Below, in pieces: positions 29,947 to 39,030 of a stretch of 64,000 nucleotides of DNA. Below the pieces are notes generated by a model. The model was not told the DNA's origin and did no database searches. It worked only from the letters and a program-made list of their open reading frames with translations. This DNA comes from Streptomyces viridiviolaceus. Its GTDB lineage: Bacteria; Actinomycetota; Actinomycetes; Streptomycetales; Streptomycetaceae. A program made the position numbers and the translations under genes. The DNA is taken from the NCBI RefSeq assembly GCF_014650995.1, contig NZ_BMWA01000008.1:62001-126000 (forward strand), in the 5' to 3' direction. The first letter of the stretch is position 1. Each line of letters opens with the position of its first letter.

Positions 29947-29978
29947 GGGGCGCCCCTCCCCTCCCGGAGGGGCGCCCC
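29947..29978 (+). terminator. Terminator hairpin after the MMPL gene
   Basis: GGGGCGCCCCTCC (29947-29959) and GGAGGGGCGCCCC (29966-29978) pair perfectly over 13 bp with a CCTCCC loop. It starts 4 bp after the MMPL stop and ends 18 bp before the histidine kinase start, so it separates or attenuates the two units. Confidence 0.75.
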
Positions 29979-29996
29979 GTCCCGGAGGATGAACCC

Positions 29997-31280
29997 GTGC
30001 AGGAGACACCCGTGCCCGCAGCACCCGTGCAGGAGACACCCGTACGCCCGCCGCGGGTGCGGGCGGCGACGGCGCCGCGTTCCCGGCCGCGCCTCGGCGA
30101 GCGGATCATGGCGGCGATCAACCGCGACCCGCGGACCGCCGCGCACGGCACCCGCAACGACGTCGTTCTCGCCGTCGTCCTCGCCGCGGCGGCGACGTGC
30201 ATGGCCCTGTTCACCGACGAGGGCCGCCGCCCGGACCCCCTCGGCTGGTCCCTGCTGCTCGCCGCGCACGTCCCGCTCGTGTGGCGGCGACGCCACCCGC
30301 TGCTGGTGCTGGTGACGGTCGTCGCCCTCGTCGGCCCGTACCACGCCCTGGACAACAACCACGCCGCGCCCGGCCCCGTCTCGTACGTCGCGCTGTACAC
30401 GCTCGCCGTCACCGGCCGCCCCCTGCGCACGATCCTGACCGGCATCGGCGTCCTCACCGTCTCCGTGAGCGTCATGCTCACCGTCAACACCCACCAGGCC
30501 GTCGAGCTGATCCGCATCTCCGGCTGGGTGGTCGCCGTCCTCTTCGCCGGCGTCGACGTCCGCTACTACCGTCAGTACGTCGCCGGAATCGTCGAACGAG
30601 CCGAGCGCGCCGAACGCACCCGCGAGGAGGAGGCCCGGCGCCGGGTCGCCGAGGAACGCCTGCGCATCGCCCGGGACCTGCACGACCTGCTCGCCCACAG
30701 CATCACCCTCATCGGCGTGCAGACCTCCGTCGCCGCCCACGTCCTGGCCGCCGACCCGGAACGCCTCGACCGGGCCGCCGTCGTGAAGGCCCTCGACGAC
30801 ATCGCCGAGACCTGCCGGACCGCGCGCGGCGAGCTGCGCACCACCCTGGAGGTGCTCCGGGAGCACGACGCGCCGGACGCCCGCGGCCCGCTGCCCGGCC
30901 TGCGCGGACTGGCCGACCTGGCCGAGGCCGCCAGGGTCGCCGGCGCGACCGTGGAGCTGTCGGTCCGCACCGGCGACGTCCCTCCCGCGGTCGGCGCCGC
31001 CGCCTACCGCATCGTGCAGGAGGCGCTCACCAACGCCGTACGGCACGCGGGACCGCAGCCGTCCGTCCGCGTCGAGGTCCACGCCGGCCAGGGCGCCCTG
31101 CGCCTGTCCGTCACCGACGACGGCACCGGGGGGCCGGTCCCCGGCTCCGCCGGCGGCTTCGGGCTCGTCGGCATGCGGGAGCGGGCCCGCAGCGTGGGTG
31201 GCACACTCGACGCCGGGCCGCGCGACGGCGGCGGCTTCGGGGTGACGGCGGTACTGCCGACGACGACCCCCACGACGTGA
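29997..31280 (+). CDS. Two-component sensor histidine kinase (NarL/DesK type)
   Basis: 427 residues. About five to six membrane helices (residues 50-195), then HisKA_3 with 'RIARDLHDLLAHSITLIGV' (phospho-accepting His near residue 229) and a HATPase domain with 'IVQEALTNAVRHAG' and 'GFGLVGMRERARSVGG'. GTG at 29997 is preceded by GGAGG. The first codons contain a direct repeat GTGCAGGAGACACCCGT at 29997 and 30027 encoding VQETPV twice, so the second GTG is an alternative start. The response regulator follows after 16 bp. Confidence 0.92.
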   Translation: MQETPVPAAPVQETPVRPPRVRAATAPRSRPRLGERIMAAINRDPRTAAHGTRNDVVLAVVLAAAATCMALFTDEGRRPDPLGWSLLLAAHVPLVWRRRHPLLVLVTVVALVGPYHALDNNHAAPGPVSYVALYTLAVTGRPLRTILTGIGVLTVSVSVMLTVNTHQAVELIRISGWVVAVLFAGVDVRYYRQYVAGIVERAERAERTREEEARRRVAEERLRIARDLHDLLAHSITLIGVQTSVAAHVLAADPERLDRAAVVKALDDIAETCRTARGELRTTLEVLREHDAPDARGPLPGLRGLADLAEAARVAGATVELSVRTGDVPPAVGAAAYRIVQEALTNAVRHAGPQPSVRVEVHAGQGALRLSVTDDGTGGPVPGSAGGFGLVGMRERARSVGGTLDAGPRDGGGFGVTAVLPTTTPTT

Positions 31281-31296
31281 CGCCGGAGAGGAACGG

Positions 31297-31959
31297 ATGA
31301 CCATCCGAGTACTGCTCGCGGACGACCAGAACCTCGTCCGCGCCGCCTTCGCCCTGCTCGTCGCGTCCGCGCCCGACATGGAGGTCGTCGGCGAGGCCGG
31401 CACCGGCCGCCAGGCCCTGGAGCTGGTCCGGCGCGAGCGCGCCGACCTCGTCGTGATGGACGTGCGCATGCCCGACCTGGACGGCATCGAGGCCACCCGG
31501 CTCATCGCCGCCGACGACGACCTCGCGGGCGTGAAGGTGCTGGTCCTCACCACCTACGACACCGACGAGAACATCGTGGAGGCGCTGCGCGCGGGCGCCT
31601 CCGGCTTCCTCGTCAAGGACACCCGGCCCGCCGAACTCCTCGACGCCATCCGCACGGTGGCCGCGGGAGACGCCCTGCTCTCACCCGGTCCGACGGCACG
31701 GCTGATCGAGCGGTTCCTGCGCAGCCCCGCCGCTCCGGTGGCGGGCGGCCCCGACTGCCTCTCGGACCGGGAACGCGAGGTCCTCGCGCTCGTCGCACGC
31801 GGCCTGAACAACACGGAGATAGCCGAGTCCCTGGGGCTGAGCCCCCTGACGGCGAAGACCCACGTCAGCCGGATCATGGGCAAGCTCGGGGCCCGGGACC
31901 GGGCCCAACTGGTCATCGTGGCCTACGAGTCGGGACTGGTGACGCCGGGAGGCGGGTGA
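31297..31959 (+). CDS. NarL/LuxR-type response regulator
   Basis: 220 residues. Receiver domain with acidic pair 'LLADDQ' and phosphorylation site Asp55 in 'VVMDVRMPD', Thr in 'LVLTTYD', Lys in 'FLVKDTRP'; C-terminal LuxR HTH 'LSDREREVLALVARGLNN' and 'TEIAESLGLS'. It is paired with the kinase upstream (16 bp apart, AGAGAGG-like ribosome site). Targets may include the adjacent MMPL transporter, which is inference from position only. It converges on a cupin gene. Confidence 0.94.
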   Translation: MTIRVLLADDQNLVRAAFALLVASAPDMEVVGEAGTGRQALELVRRERADLVVMDVRMPDLDGIEATRLIAADDDLAGVKVLVLTTYDTDENIVEALRAGASGFLVKDTRPAELLDAIRTVAAGDALLSPGPTARLIERFLRSPAAPVAGGPDCLSDREREVLALVARGLNNTEIAESLGLSPLTAKTHVSRIMGKLGARDRAQLVIVAYESGLVTPGGG

Positions 31960-32023
31960 CCCGCGGGCAGGCGGAGGCGCCCCGCCCCGGGGAGCGTCCC
32001 GGGTTCCCCCCGGTCGGCCGTTG

Positions 32024-32503
32024 TCAGACGAAGAAGCTGTCGTGCCGTACCTGGAAGTCGCGCAGCTCATCGCCGCCGCGCTGTGCGAACTCGGCGACGC
32101 GCTCGAAGTACTCCTCGCGCGGGGCGCCCGGCGAGAACAGCATCAGCATGGACACCGGGTCGTCGGTGTCGTTCCTGAAGGCGTGCAGTCCACCGACCGG
32201 TACGTACAGGAAGTCGCCCTGCCGCCCGGTGATCCAGCGGTCGCCGTCGTACAGCTGCACTTCGCCGGACAGGACGTAGAAGGACTCGGAGATGCCCCGG
32301 TGGAAGTGCGTCCTGGCGCCGGGTGCCTTCGGCCCCATGTCCACCTTGTACAGTCCGAACTCGCCTCCGGTGGAGGCGTGGCTCGCGAGGTAGTGGGTGG
32401 CCGTGCCGTTCGGGGCGACGACGTCGGGCGGGGTGCCCGCGTCCCGGAAGACGGCGTTGATCTCGCCCTTCTCCCCGAGGTAGCGCGGCTCCGGATACGA
32501 CAT
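32024..32503 (-). CDS. Cupin-domain protein
   Basis: 159 residues, single cupin domain. Motif 1 'THFHRGISESFYVLSGEVQLY' (described as two segments, residues about 66-86) holds the His and Glu metal ligands, and motif 2 'GDFLYVPVGGLHAFRND' the last His. Such proteins may be dioxygenases, isomerases or sugar-binding regulators. ATG at 32503 has AAGGAG upstream; the frame remains open for over 300 codons further, but that is antisense to nothing conserved. No partner gene indicates a substrate. Confidence 0.85.
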   Translation of the reverse strand: MSYPEPRYLGEKGEINAVFRDAGTPPDVVAPNGTATHYLASHASTGGEFGLYKVDMGPKAPGARTHFHRGISESFYVLSGEVQLYDGDRWITGRQGDFLYVPVGGLHAFRNDTDDPVSMLMLFSPGAPREEYFERVAEFAQRGGDELRDFQVRHDSFFV

Positions 32504-32966
32504 GGAGTGCTCCTTCACGAGTGGGTGCGACGACGCAACTCTCGCGCACCGGGGGCACCTCGGGCATCGTCCGGAAGATCGAGAAGGGGCGGACGGGAGG
32601 CGTAGGCCCGGGGGCCGATTCCGGTCGTTCCCGCCGCCGGTCCGGCGGCTTCGCGAAGTATTCCGCATGCCGGTCGGCCGCTCGGAAAAACCCCCGGTCC
32701 GTAGTACCCCGGCTATCCGCCGCGCGATATCACGTCGAGGTTTTCGAATGGGCTGATCGAATCCTCCGGAGGGCGTCGGCGCCGCCTGCCGTGAACCGTT
32801 GGCCAGGACCGGCGGCCTCGCGCCGACCCGCACGTGAAGTGCACAGACTCCTATCGAGTGTAGGTGCACCCAGACGCTGTGGGGACGCGAGGAGTGAAAC
32901 CGAAAAAGGAAGGGGAACAGGCTGGAAGCACAGCACTCGGCGCTCTGCGTCGAAGAAGCGGAGGAC
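32504..32966. other. Long intergenic region, lower GC at its end
   Basis: 463 bp without a gene I can support. It contains a perfect dyad, GCCGCCGG-T-CCGGCGGC at 32633-32649. From about 32690 the composition is less GC-rich, with runs such as GGAAAAACCC and GGTTTTCGAA, and at 32830-32870 there are CACGTG, GTGCAC and GTGCAC elements close together. The last part precedes a small two-gene unit and probably holds its promoter. Confidence 0.45.
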
Positions 32967-33128
32967 ATGGTGAAAGAATTGCGCGCGGCACTCATGAGGA
33001 CCGGAATTACTGTGCCGTCACTCGGGGCCGACCCGGTGAGTCTTGCGCGGGAGGCGTCCTGTCCGTTCGTCGAACGGGAACGCCGTCGCGCCGGGACCGC
33101 GCAGCGACTCGCGCCGGTGTCGCGATGA
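32967..33128 (+). CDS. Small hypothetical protein, first of a two-gene unit
   Basis: An ORF of 53 codons from ATG 32967 that is too short for usual gene calling: 'MVKELRAALMRTGITVPSLG' then 'ADPVSLAREASCPFVERERRR' ending in 'APVSR'. The segment 'LRAAL..GI..PSLG.DP' is one I recall in small Streptomyces proteins of unknown role. In the same frame a CTG at 32922, preceded by GGAAGGGG, would extend it by 15 residues (LEAQHSALCVEEAED) and may be the true start. Its TGA overlaps the next ATG as ATGA, which argues for translation. Confidence 0.6.
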   Translation: MVKELRAALMRTGITVPSLGADPVSLAREASCPFVERERRRAGTAQRLAPVSR

Positions 33129-33340
33129 AGCCGCCCGTCGGGACCTACGTCGTCGACACCCGCACGGAGCGGGTGGGCATCGTGATGGGGCACGAGGGGC
33201 CCTACGTGCAGCTGAGGCCGTACGGCGGCGGCAGGGAGTGGGACGCCGAGCCCGGGGCCGTGCGCCAGGCCACCCCCGCCGAGCGGCTCAGCGCGGCGAC
33301 GGCGTACGCCAACGCACGCAGCCGGGGCGAGGTCCCTTGA
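33125..33340 (+). CDS. Small hypothetical protein, second of a two-gene unit
   Basis: 71 residues: 'MKPPVGTYVVDTRTERVG' then 'IVMGHEGPYVQLRPYGGG' then 'REWDAEPGAVRQAT'. This looks like a small beta-barrel domain; similar short proteins are widespread in Streptomyces with no assigned role. ATG at 33125 overlaps the stop of the preceding small ORF. Ends 43 bp before recO but with its own unit likely. Confidence 0.7.
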   Translation: MKPPVGTYVVDTRTERVGIVMGHEGPYVQLRPYGGGREWDAEPGAVRQATPAERLSAATAYANARSRGEVP

Positions 33341-33383
33341 AGCCCCGGAACCAGGGCCGGCCCGCATGGGCGAGAATGGCTCC

Positions 33384-34130
33384 ATGAGTCTGTTCCGCGA
33401 CGACGGCATCGTGCTGCGCACCCAGAAGCTGGGCGAGGCGGACCGGATCATCACCCTGCTCACACGCGGTAATGGCCGGGTACGCGCCGTGGCGCGAGGC
33501 GTGCGGCGGACGAAGTCGAAGTTCGGGGCCCGGCTGGAGCCCTTCTCGCACGTCGACGTCCAGTTCTTCGCCAAGGGGAGCGAGCTGATCGGGCGCGGCC
33601 TGCCGCTGTGCACGCAGAGCGAGACCATCGCGCCGTACGGCGGTGCCATCGTGACGGACTATGCGCGGTACACCGCCGGGACGGCCATGCTGGAGACGGC
33701 CGAGCGGTTCACCGACCACGAGGGCGAGCCGGCCGTACAGCAGTACCTGCTGCTCGTCGGGGCGCTCCGCACCCTCGCCCGGGGCGAGCACGCCCCGGGC
33801 CTCGTCCTCGACGCCTTCCTGCTGCGCTCCCTCGCCGTGAACGGCTACGCCCCGACCTTCGGCGACTGCGCGAAGTGCGGCATGCCCGGTCCGAACCGGT
33901 TCTTCTCGGTCGGGTCGGGCGGCTCCGTCTGCGTCGACTGCCGGGTCCCCGGCAGCGTCGTACCCTCCCCGCAGGCCCTGGAACTGCTCGGTGCCCTGCT
34001 TGCGGGAGACTGGGCAACCGCGGACGCGTGCGAGCCGCGGTACGTCCGGGAGGGGAGCGGGCTGGTGTCCGCGTATCTGCACTGGCATCTGGAGCGCGGG
34101 CTTCGCTCCCTGCGGTACGTAGAGAAGTAG
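33384..34130 (+). CDS. recO: DNA repair protein RecO
   Basis: 248 residues. N-terminal OB fold ('FRDDGIVLRTQKLGEADRI', residues 4-22) and a C-terminal helical domain with a zinc site 'CAKCGMPGPNRFF' and 'CVDCR'. RecO anneals ssDNA and with RecR loads RecA on SSB-coated gaps. I take ATG at 33384 ('MSLFRDD'); an ATG six codons upstream is in frame. uppS follows after 45 bp, the conserved recO-uppS pair. Confidence 0.93.
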   Translation: MSLFRDDGIVLRTQKLGEADRIITLLTRGNGRVRAVARGVRRTKSKFGARLEPFSHVDVQFFAKGSELIGRGLPLCTQSETIAPYGGAIVTDYARYTAGTAMLETAERFTDHEGEPAVQQYLLLVGALRTLARGEHAPGLVLDAFLLRSLAVNGYAPTFGDCAKCGMPGPNRFFSVGSGGSVCVDCRVPGSVVPSPQALELLGALLAGDWATADACEPRYVREGSGLVSAYLHWHLERGLRSLRYVEK

Positions 34131-34175
34131 CGAAGAAGACCGAAGTACCCACAGCACCAAGGAGACGAGAGACAC

Positions 34176-35009
34176 ATGGCCGTACGCGGGTTCCTGGGGC
34201 GGCAGCGCCGGGACTACAGGACGCCGGAGCCGCACCCGTCCGGCGCGCGGCCGCCGAAGCTCCCGGGCGAGCTGGTCCCCGAGCACGTGGCGATCGTCAT
34301 GGACGGCAACGGCCGCTGGGCCAAGGAGCGCGGGCTGCCGCGCACCGAGGGGCACAAGGTCGGGGCCGAGCGGGTGCTGGACGTGCTCCAGGGCGCCGTC
34401 GAGATCGGCGTGAAGAACATCTCCCTGTACGCCTTCTCCACCGAGAACTGGAAGCGGTCGCCGGACGAGGTGCGCTTCCTGATGAACTTCAACCGGGACT
34501 TCATCCGCAAGACCCGTGACCAGCTCGACGAGCTGGGCATCCGGGTCCGCTGGGTGGGGCGCATGCCCAAGCTGTGGAAGTCGGTGGCCAAGGAGCTCCA
34601 GATCGCCCAGGAGCAGACCAAGGACAACGACCGGCTCACGCTGTACTTCTGCATGAACTACGGCGGCCGGGCCGAGATCGCGGACGCGGCGCAGGCGCTC
34701 GCGGAGGACGTGCGGGCGGGGCGGCTCGACCCGTCGAAGGTGACCGAGAAGACCTTCGCGAAGTACCTCTACTACCCGGACATGCCGGACGTGGACCTGT
34801 TCCTGCGGCCGAGCGGGGAGCAGCGGACGTCGAACTACCTGCTGTGGCAGAGCGCGTACGCCGAGATGGTGTTCCAGGACGTGCTGTGGCCGGACTTCGA
34901 CCGGCGTGATCTGTGGCGCGCGTGCGTGGAGTTCGCGTCCCGGGACCGGCGGTTCGGCGGGGCCGTGCCGAACGAGGAGCTGCTCGCCATGGAGGGCGAG
35001 CAGGCGTGA
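34176..35009 (+). CDS. uppS: Isoprenyl transferase (undecaprenyl diphosphate synthase type)
   Basis: 277 residues. '[19 protein letters not shown]' contains the catalytic Asp43, followed by 'GHKVG', '[11 protein letters not shown]', and C-terminal '[19 protein letters not shown]'. It makes cis-polyprenyl diphosphate carriers for peptidoglycan and other wall polymers. An AAGGAG-like site precedes ATG. The N-terminal 33 residues are a charged extension usual in actinobacteria. Confidence 0.95.
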   Translation: MAVRGFLGRQRRDYRTPEPHPSGARPPKLPGELVPEHVAIVMDGNGRWAKERGLPRTEGHKVGAERVLDVLQGAVEIGVKNISLYAFSTENWKRSPDEVRFLMNFNRDFIRKTRDQLDELGIRVRWVGRMPKLWKSVAKELQIAQEQTKDNDRLTLYFCMNYGGRAEIADAAQALAEDVRAGRLDPSKVTEKTFAKYLYYPDMPDVDLFLRPSGEQRTSNYLLWQSAYAEMVFQDVLWPDFDRRDLWRACVEFASRDRRFGGAVPNEELLAMEGEQA

Positions 35010-35085
35010 GCCGGGCGTAGGCTTCGGCCGCGTGTCGCCGGGTTGCTGCGCCGACGGCCCGGCGGCGCTGCCCATGCTGGCTGAC

Positions 35086-35832
35086 ATGCCCGAGACCCCC
35101 GCGTCCCCGCCCGGCGGCGCCCGCCCGCCCGACGTCCGGCTTACGGTCGTCATGACCGTGCTCACCGTGCTCGCGGGCGCCGTCGACGCCGTGAGCTTTC
35201 TGACCATGGGAAAGGTCTTCTGCGCGCTGGCGACCGGCAACGTGCTCTTCCTGGCGTTCGCGCTCGCCGGGGAGGGCGAGGTTCCGGTGGAGCGGCCCGC
35301 CACCGCCCTCGGGGCGTTCATGGCGGGGGCCGCCGTCGGGGCCGTCGTGCTGAGTGGTCTCGCGGCGCGGGGGCGGCCCTGGTTCGCGCTGGGGGTGGCC
35401 TGCGAGGGCGTGCTGCTGGCGGTGGCCGGTGGGCTGGCCTGGGGATGGCACGGCACCGGTTCGCCCGGCGACGACTCCGGCCTCGTGATCGTCGCGACGG
35501 TGGGGGTGGCCATGGGGCTGCGCACCGTCGGCGCCCTGCGCGTGCACGTGCCGGGGATGCCGACGCTGCTGATCCAGACGGTGATCGCGCAGCTGATCGA
35601 CGACGTGCTGAAGCAGCCACGCACGGCCCTGCGCGGGATGACGTACCGGCAGCGGCTGTCCAGGGCGCGGTGGACGGCGACCGCGGTGGGGATCTTCGTC
35701 GGCGGTGTGCTGGGCACCTTGCTGCTGGTGCCGCTCGGCACCGGGCCCGCGCTCGTCGTCATCGCCGCGCTGGTGCTGCTCCTCGCGGCGGTGACCCTGG
35801 TGGCCCGGCTGCAGGAACCGGCCGGTCCCTAG
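35086..35832 (+). CDS. DUF1275 (YoaK-type) membrane protein
   Basis: 248 residues with about six to seven membrane helices. 'GAVDAVSFLTMGKVFCALATGN' (residues about 24-45, given in parts: GAVDAVSF, MGKVFCALATGN) is the hallmark of the DUF1275/YoaK family, possibly transporters of unknown substrate. ATG at 35086 is preferred; 35074 is in frame and equally possible. The stop is 10 bp from the converging zur stop. Confidence 0.83.
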   Translation: MPETPASPPGGARPPDVRLTVVMTVLTVLAGAVDAVSFLTMGKVFCALATGNVLFLAFALAGEGEVPVERPATALGAFMAGAAVGAVVLSGLAARGRPWFALGVACEGVLLAVAGGLAWGWHGTGSPGDDSGLVIVATVGVAMGLRTVGALRVHVPGMPTLLIQTVIAQLIDDVLKQPRTALRGMTYRQRLSRARWTATAVGIFVGGVLGTLLLVPLGTGPALVVIAALVLLLAAVTLVARLQEPAGP

Positions 35833-35842
35833 GGGGCCGGAC

Positions 35843-36259
35843 CTAGTTGCCGGCCGTCGCGCAGTCCGCGCACGTGCCGAAGATCTCCACCGTGTGGGCC
35901 ACGTTGACGTAACCGTGTTCGGAGGCGATGGCCTCGGCCCACTTCTCCACCGCGGGGCCCTCGACCTCGACCGCCTTGCCGCAGGAGCGGCAGACGAGGT
36001 GGTGGTGATGGTCGCCGGTGGAGCAGCGGCGGTAGACCGACTCGCCGTCGGCGGTGCGCAGGACGTCGACCTCGCCGGCGTCGGCGAGGGACTGCAGCGT
36101 GCGGTAGACCGTGGTGAGCCCGACCGAGTCGCCCTTGTGCTTGAGCATGTCGTGGAGTTCCTGCGCGCTGCGGAACTCCTCGACCTCTTCGAGAGCCGCC
36201 GCCACGGCGGCCCGCTGCCGGGTGGCGCGGCCCTTCACGGGCGGTCCAGCGGTCGTCAC
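35843..36259 (-). CDS. zur: Zinc uptake regulator Zur (Fur family)
   Basis: 138 residues. Winged helix 'SAQELHDMLKHKGDSVGLTTVYRTLQSL' region (residues about 28-55, in parts), His-rich 'STGDHHHHLVCRSCGK', and the structural zinc CxxC pairs 'CRSC' and 'CADC'. With Zn2+ it represses zinc uptake genes. GTG at 36259 has GAGGAGG eight bases upstream. It is the last gene of the same-strand series znuA-znuC-znuB-zur, 63 bp after znuB, so it may be partly autoregulated through the operator at znuA. Confidence 0.94.
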   Translation of the reverse strand: MTTAGPPVKGRATRQRAAVAAALEEVEEFRSAQELHDMLKHKGDSVGLTTVYRTLQSLADAGEVDVLRTADGESVYRRCSTGDHHHHLVCRSCGKAVEVEGPAVEKWAEAIASEHGYVNVAHTVEIFGTCADCATAGN

Positions 36260-36322
36260 CGGTTGCCTCCTCACGTCTGCTCTGCCTGCCGGGGCCATTG
36301 TGCCAGCCCGGTCTGTCAGCGG

Positions 36323-37225
36323 TCAGACGCCGAGCTCGTCGCCGGCCCCCCGGGTGGCCGGAATCCGGCACTCCGTGGGGTCGGCGCCGGGCTGTGCGGA
36401 TGCCACCGCTCGCGCGCGTCGCCGGGCCAGCGGTGTCGCCAGCGCGGTCAGCAGGACGAACGCGGCGATGGTGAGCAGCACGATCGTCGCGCCGGGCGGC
36501 ACGTCCTGGTAGTACGACGTCACCGTGCCGCCGAGCGTCACGGCCACGCCGATCGCGACGGCGATGGCGAAGGTGGCGGCGAAGCTGCGGCTGAGCTGCT
36601 GGGCGGCGGCCACCGGGACCACCATCAGCGCGGACACCAGCAGCAGGCCGACGACGCGCATGGCGACGGTCACGGTCACGGCGGCCGTGACGGCCGTCAG
36701 CAGGTTCAGGGCGCGCACCGGCAGGCCGGTGACCCGCGCGAACTCCTCGTCCTGGCTGACCGCGAACAACTGGCGGCGCAGTCCCAGGGTGACGAGGACG
36801 ACGAAGGCCGCCAGGAGGCAGATCGCGGTCACGTCGGACTCGGAGACGGTCGACAGCGACCCGAAGAGGTAGGAGGTGAGGTTCGCGTTGGAGCCCGTCG
36901 GCGCCAGGTTGATGAACATCACGCCGCCGGCCATGCCGCCGTAGAACAGCATGGCGAGCGCGATGTCGCCGCGGGTCCTGCCGTACCAGCGGATCAGCTC
37001 CATGAGCACCGCGCCGAGGACGGAGACCAGGGTCGCCATCCACACCGGCGACCAGGACAGCAGGAAGCCGAGACCGACGCCGGTCATCGCCACGTGGCCG
37101 ATGCCGTCGCCCATCAGGGCCTGGCGGCGCTGGACGAGGTAGATGCCGACGGCCGGGGCGGTGATGCCGACCAGGACGGCCGCCAGCAGCGCCCGCTGCA
37201 TGAAGGCGTAGTTCAGGATTTCCAT
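36323..37225 (-). CDS. znuB: Zinc ABC transporter permease
   Basis: 300 residues, ABC-3 metal permease with about eight to nine membrane helices; 'MQRALLAAVLVGITAPAVGI' opens the protein and 'QRRQALMGDGIGHVAMTGVG' is the conserved cytoplasmic loop. The hydrophilic tail from residue about 275 is short. ATG overlaps the znuC stop by one base, so the permease and ATPase are translated together. Metal specificity is inferred from the Zur site and neighbours. Confidence 0.94.
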   Translation of the reverse strand: MEILNYAFMQRALLAAVLVGITAPAVGIYLVQRRQALMGDGIGHVAMTGVGLGFLLSWSPVWMATLVSVLGAVLMELIRWYGRTRGDIALAMLFYGGMAGGVMFINLAPTGSNANLTSYLFGSLSTVSESDVTAICLLAAFVVLVTLGLRRQLFAVSQDEEFARVTGLPVRALNLLTAVTAAVTVTVAMRVVGLLLVSALMVVPVAAAQQLSRSFAATFAIAVAIGVAVTLGGTVTSYYQDVPPGATIVLLTIAAFVLLTALATPLARRRARAVASAQPGADPTECRIPATRGAGDELGV

Positions 37226-37992
37226 CAGCTCAGCAGTCCCGTGCGGATCGGTTCGGCGCCCGCCGGTGCGTGCGGGTGTACGTGGTCGTGGCCGGGCAGC
37301 GCGTGCTGGCCGACGGCCTCCGGGGGCGGGCCGTCGTGCAGGACGCAGCCGTCGCGCAGGACGACGGCCCGGTCGATCAGGGGCTCCAGGGGGCCCAGTT
37401 CGTGCAGGACGAGGAGGACGGTGGTTCCTGCCGCGACCTGTTCCCGGAGCGTCTCGGCCAGGACCTCCTGGCTGGCCAGGTCGACGCCCGCCATCGGCTC
37501 GTCCATGATCAGCAGCTCGGGTTCGGTGGCGAGCGCGCGGGCGATCAGGACGCGCTGGTGCTGGCCGCCGGAGAGGGCGTTCACGGAGTCCCTGGCCCGG
37601 TCCGCCATGCCGACCAGTTCCAGGGCGCGGCGCACGGCGGCGTGGTCGGCCTTGCGGAGCATCCCGAACCGGGCCCGGGAGAGCCGGCCGGAGGAGACGA
37701 CCTCGGTGACCGTCGCCGGCACGCCGCCCGCGGCCGTGGTGCGCTGGGGGACGTAGCCCACGCGCGCCCAGTCGCGGAACCGGCGCCGCGGGGTGCCGAA
37801 CAGCTCGATCTCCCCGGCGGCCACCGGGACCTGGCCGATGATGCTGCGCACGGCCGTCGACTTGCCGGAGCCGTTCGCGCCGAGCAGCGCGACGACCTCG
37901 CCGCGGCGCACGGTGAGGTCGATGCCGCGCAGGACGGGGCGCGAGCCCAGCTCGGCGCGTACGCCGCGCAGTGCTATGACGGACTCGGTCAT
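37225..37992 (-). CDS. znuC: Zinc ABC transporter ATP-binding protein
   Basis: 255 residues. Walker A 'GANGSGKST', signature '[17 protein letters not shown]', Walker B '[13 protein letters not shown]', and H-loop 'LVLHELG'. The His-rich C-terminal '[10 protein letters not shown]' fits a zinc system. ATG at 37992 with GGAGG upstream; the stop overlaps znuB. The 29 bp after znuA suggest a single transcript. Confidence 0.95.
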   Translation of the reverse strand: MTESVIALRGVRAELGSRPVLRGIDLTVRRGEVVALLGANGSGKSTAVRSIIGQVPVAAGEIELFGTPRRRFRDWARVGYVPQRTTAAGGVPATVTEVVSSGRLSRARFGMLRKADHAAVRRALELVGMADRARDSVNALSGGQHQRVLIARALATEPELLIMDEPMAGVDLASQEVLAETLREQVAAGTTVLLVLHELGPLEPLIDRAVVLRDGCVLHDGPPPEAVGQHALPGHDHVHPHAPAGAEPIRTGLLS

Positions 37993-38021
37993 GCCGGCCT
38001 CCGGTCGGTCGCTCTGGTCGG

Positions 38022-38993
38022 TCACTTGGCGCCCATGGCCGTCTGCAGGGCCTTGAGGTTGGCCTCCATGACCTGGAAGTAGTCGTCGCCGCGCGACTTG
38101 TCGGTGATGCCCTCGATCGGGTCGAGGACGTCCGTCTTGAGGTGCGCGTCCTGGGCGACCGTCTTGGCGGTCCTGTCGCTGACGAGCGTCTCGTAGAAGA
38201 CGGTGGAGACGCCGTCGGCCTCGGCCATCTCGGCCAGTTCCTTGACCCGGGCGGCGCTGGGCTCGGACTCGGGGTCGAGGCCGCTGATGGCCTCCTCGGT
38301 GAGGCCGTAGCGCTCGGCGAGGTAGCCGAAGGCGGCGTGCGTGGTGATGAAGACCTTGGTCTTCGTGTCCTTCAGCCCGGTCTCGAACTTCGTGTTCAGC
38401 TCGCCGAGCTTGCCGACCAGGGCCTCGGTGTTCTTCTTGTAGTCGGCGGCGTTGTCGGGGTCGGCCTTCTCGAAGGCCTTGCCGACGCCCTCGGCGACCT
38501 CGGCGTACTTGACCGGGTCGAGCCAGATGTGGGGGTCCTGGCCGCCCTCCGTGGCGTGGTCGTGGCCGTGCTCTTCCTCGGTGTGCTCGTCCTCGTGCCC
38601 GCCGACCTCGTTGCCGTGCTCCTCCAGGGAGGTCAGCGTGGTCGCGTCGATCTTCGTCTTGGCGCCGGACTGGGCGATGGCCTCGTCGACGGAGGGCTGG
38701 AGGCCCTTCAGGAAGAGCGCGGCGTCCGTCTCCTCCAGCTGGGCGCGCTGCTTGGCGCTGATCTCCAGGTCGTGCGGCTCCTGGCCGGGTTCGGTGAGGC
38801 TCGTGACGTTCACGTGGTCCCCGCCGATCTGCTCGGCGAGGAAGGCCATGGGGTAGAACGACGCGACGACGTCGAACTTGTCCGTGTTGCCCGCCGCCGA
38901 ACTGTCGCCGGAGCAGGCGGAGAGGGTACCGAGGCCGAGTGCGGCGGCCGCGGTGACTGCTATGCCGGATATGCGGCGTCGTCGTACGTTCAT
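38022..38993 (-). CDS. znuA: Zinc ABC transporter substrate-binding lipoprotein
   Basis: 323 residues. Lipoprotein signal '[20 protein letters not shown]' with lipobox 'LSAC' (Cys about residue 27), then the cluster A-I fold. A His/Asp/Glu-rich loop ('[16 protein letters not shown]', residues about 135-150) lies before 'DPHIWLDP', the third ligand motif; this loop is typical of zinc rather than manganese binders. ATG at 38993 fits the signal peptide; it has no ribosome site, and the predicted promoter sits so close that the mRNA is probably leaderless. Confidence 0.93.
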   Translation of the reverse strand: MNVRRRRISGIAVTAAAALGLGTLSACSGDSSAAGNTDKFDVVASFYPMAFLAEQIGGDHVNVTSLTEPGQEPHDLEISAKQRAQLEETDAALFLKGLQPSVDEAIAQSGAKTKIDATTLTSLEEHGNEVGGHEDEHTEEEHGHDHATEGGQDPHIWLDPVKYAEVAEGVGKAFEKADPDNAADYKKNTEALVGKLGELNTKFETGLKDTKTKVFITTHAAFGYLAERYGLTEEAISGLDPESEPSAARVKELAEMAEADGVSTVFYETLVSDRTAKTVAQDAHLKTDVLDPIEGITDKSRGDDYFQVMEANLKALQTAMGAK

Positions 38994-39007
38994 GACAGTC
39001 ATTTTCA
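38993..39007. promoter_or_regulatory. Zur operator upstream of znuA
   Basis: TGACAGTCATTTTCA is a 15-bp near-palindrome that matches the actinobacterial Zur box (TGA.AAT.ATT.TCA type) closely. It overlaps the -10 region and the start codon of znuA, a position where bound Zur would block RNA polymerase. Confidence 0.8.
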
Positions 39008-39030
39008 ACAAATCTGGAAACGGTTGTCAA
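39001..39030 (-). promoter_or_regulatory. Promoter of znuACB(-zur)
   Basis: On the minus strand TTGACA (39030-39025) is a consensus -35, followed after 18 bp by GAAAAT (39006-39001) as -10. The predicted start of transcription falls at about 38994, next to the znuA ATG. The Zur box overlaps the -10. Confidence 0.6.

Noticed and set aside
27885..31553. 1222-codon open frame antisense to MMPL and two-component genes
   Set aside because: Shadow caused by codon bias; three confident genes lie on the opposite strand.
32633..32649. GCCGCCGG-T-CCGGCGGC as an operator
   Set aside because: Short GC-only dyads are expected by chance in this DNA; no context supports it.
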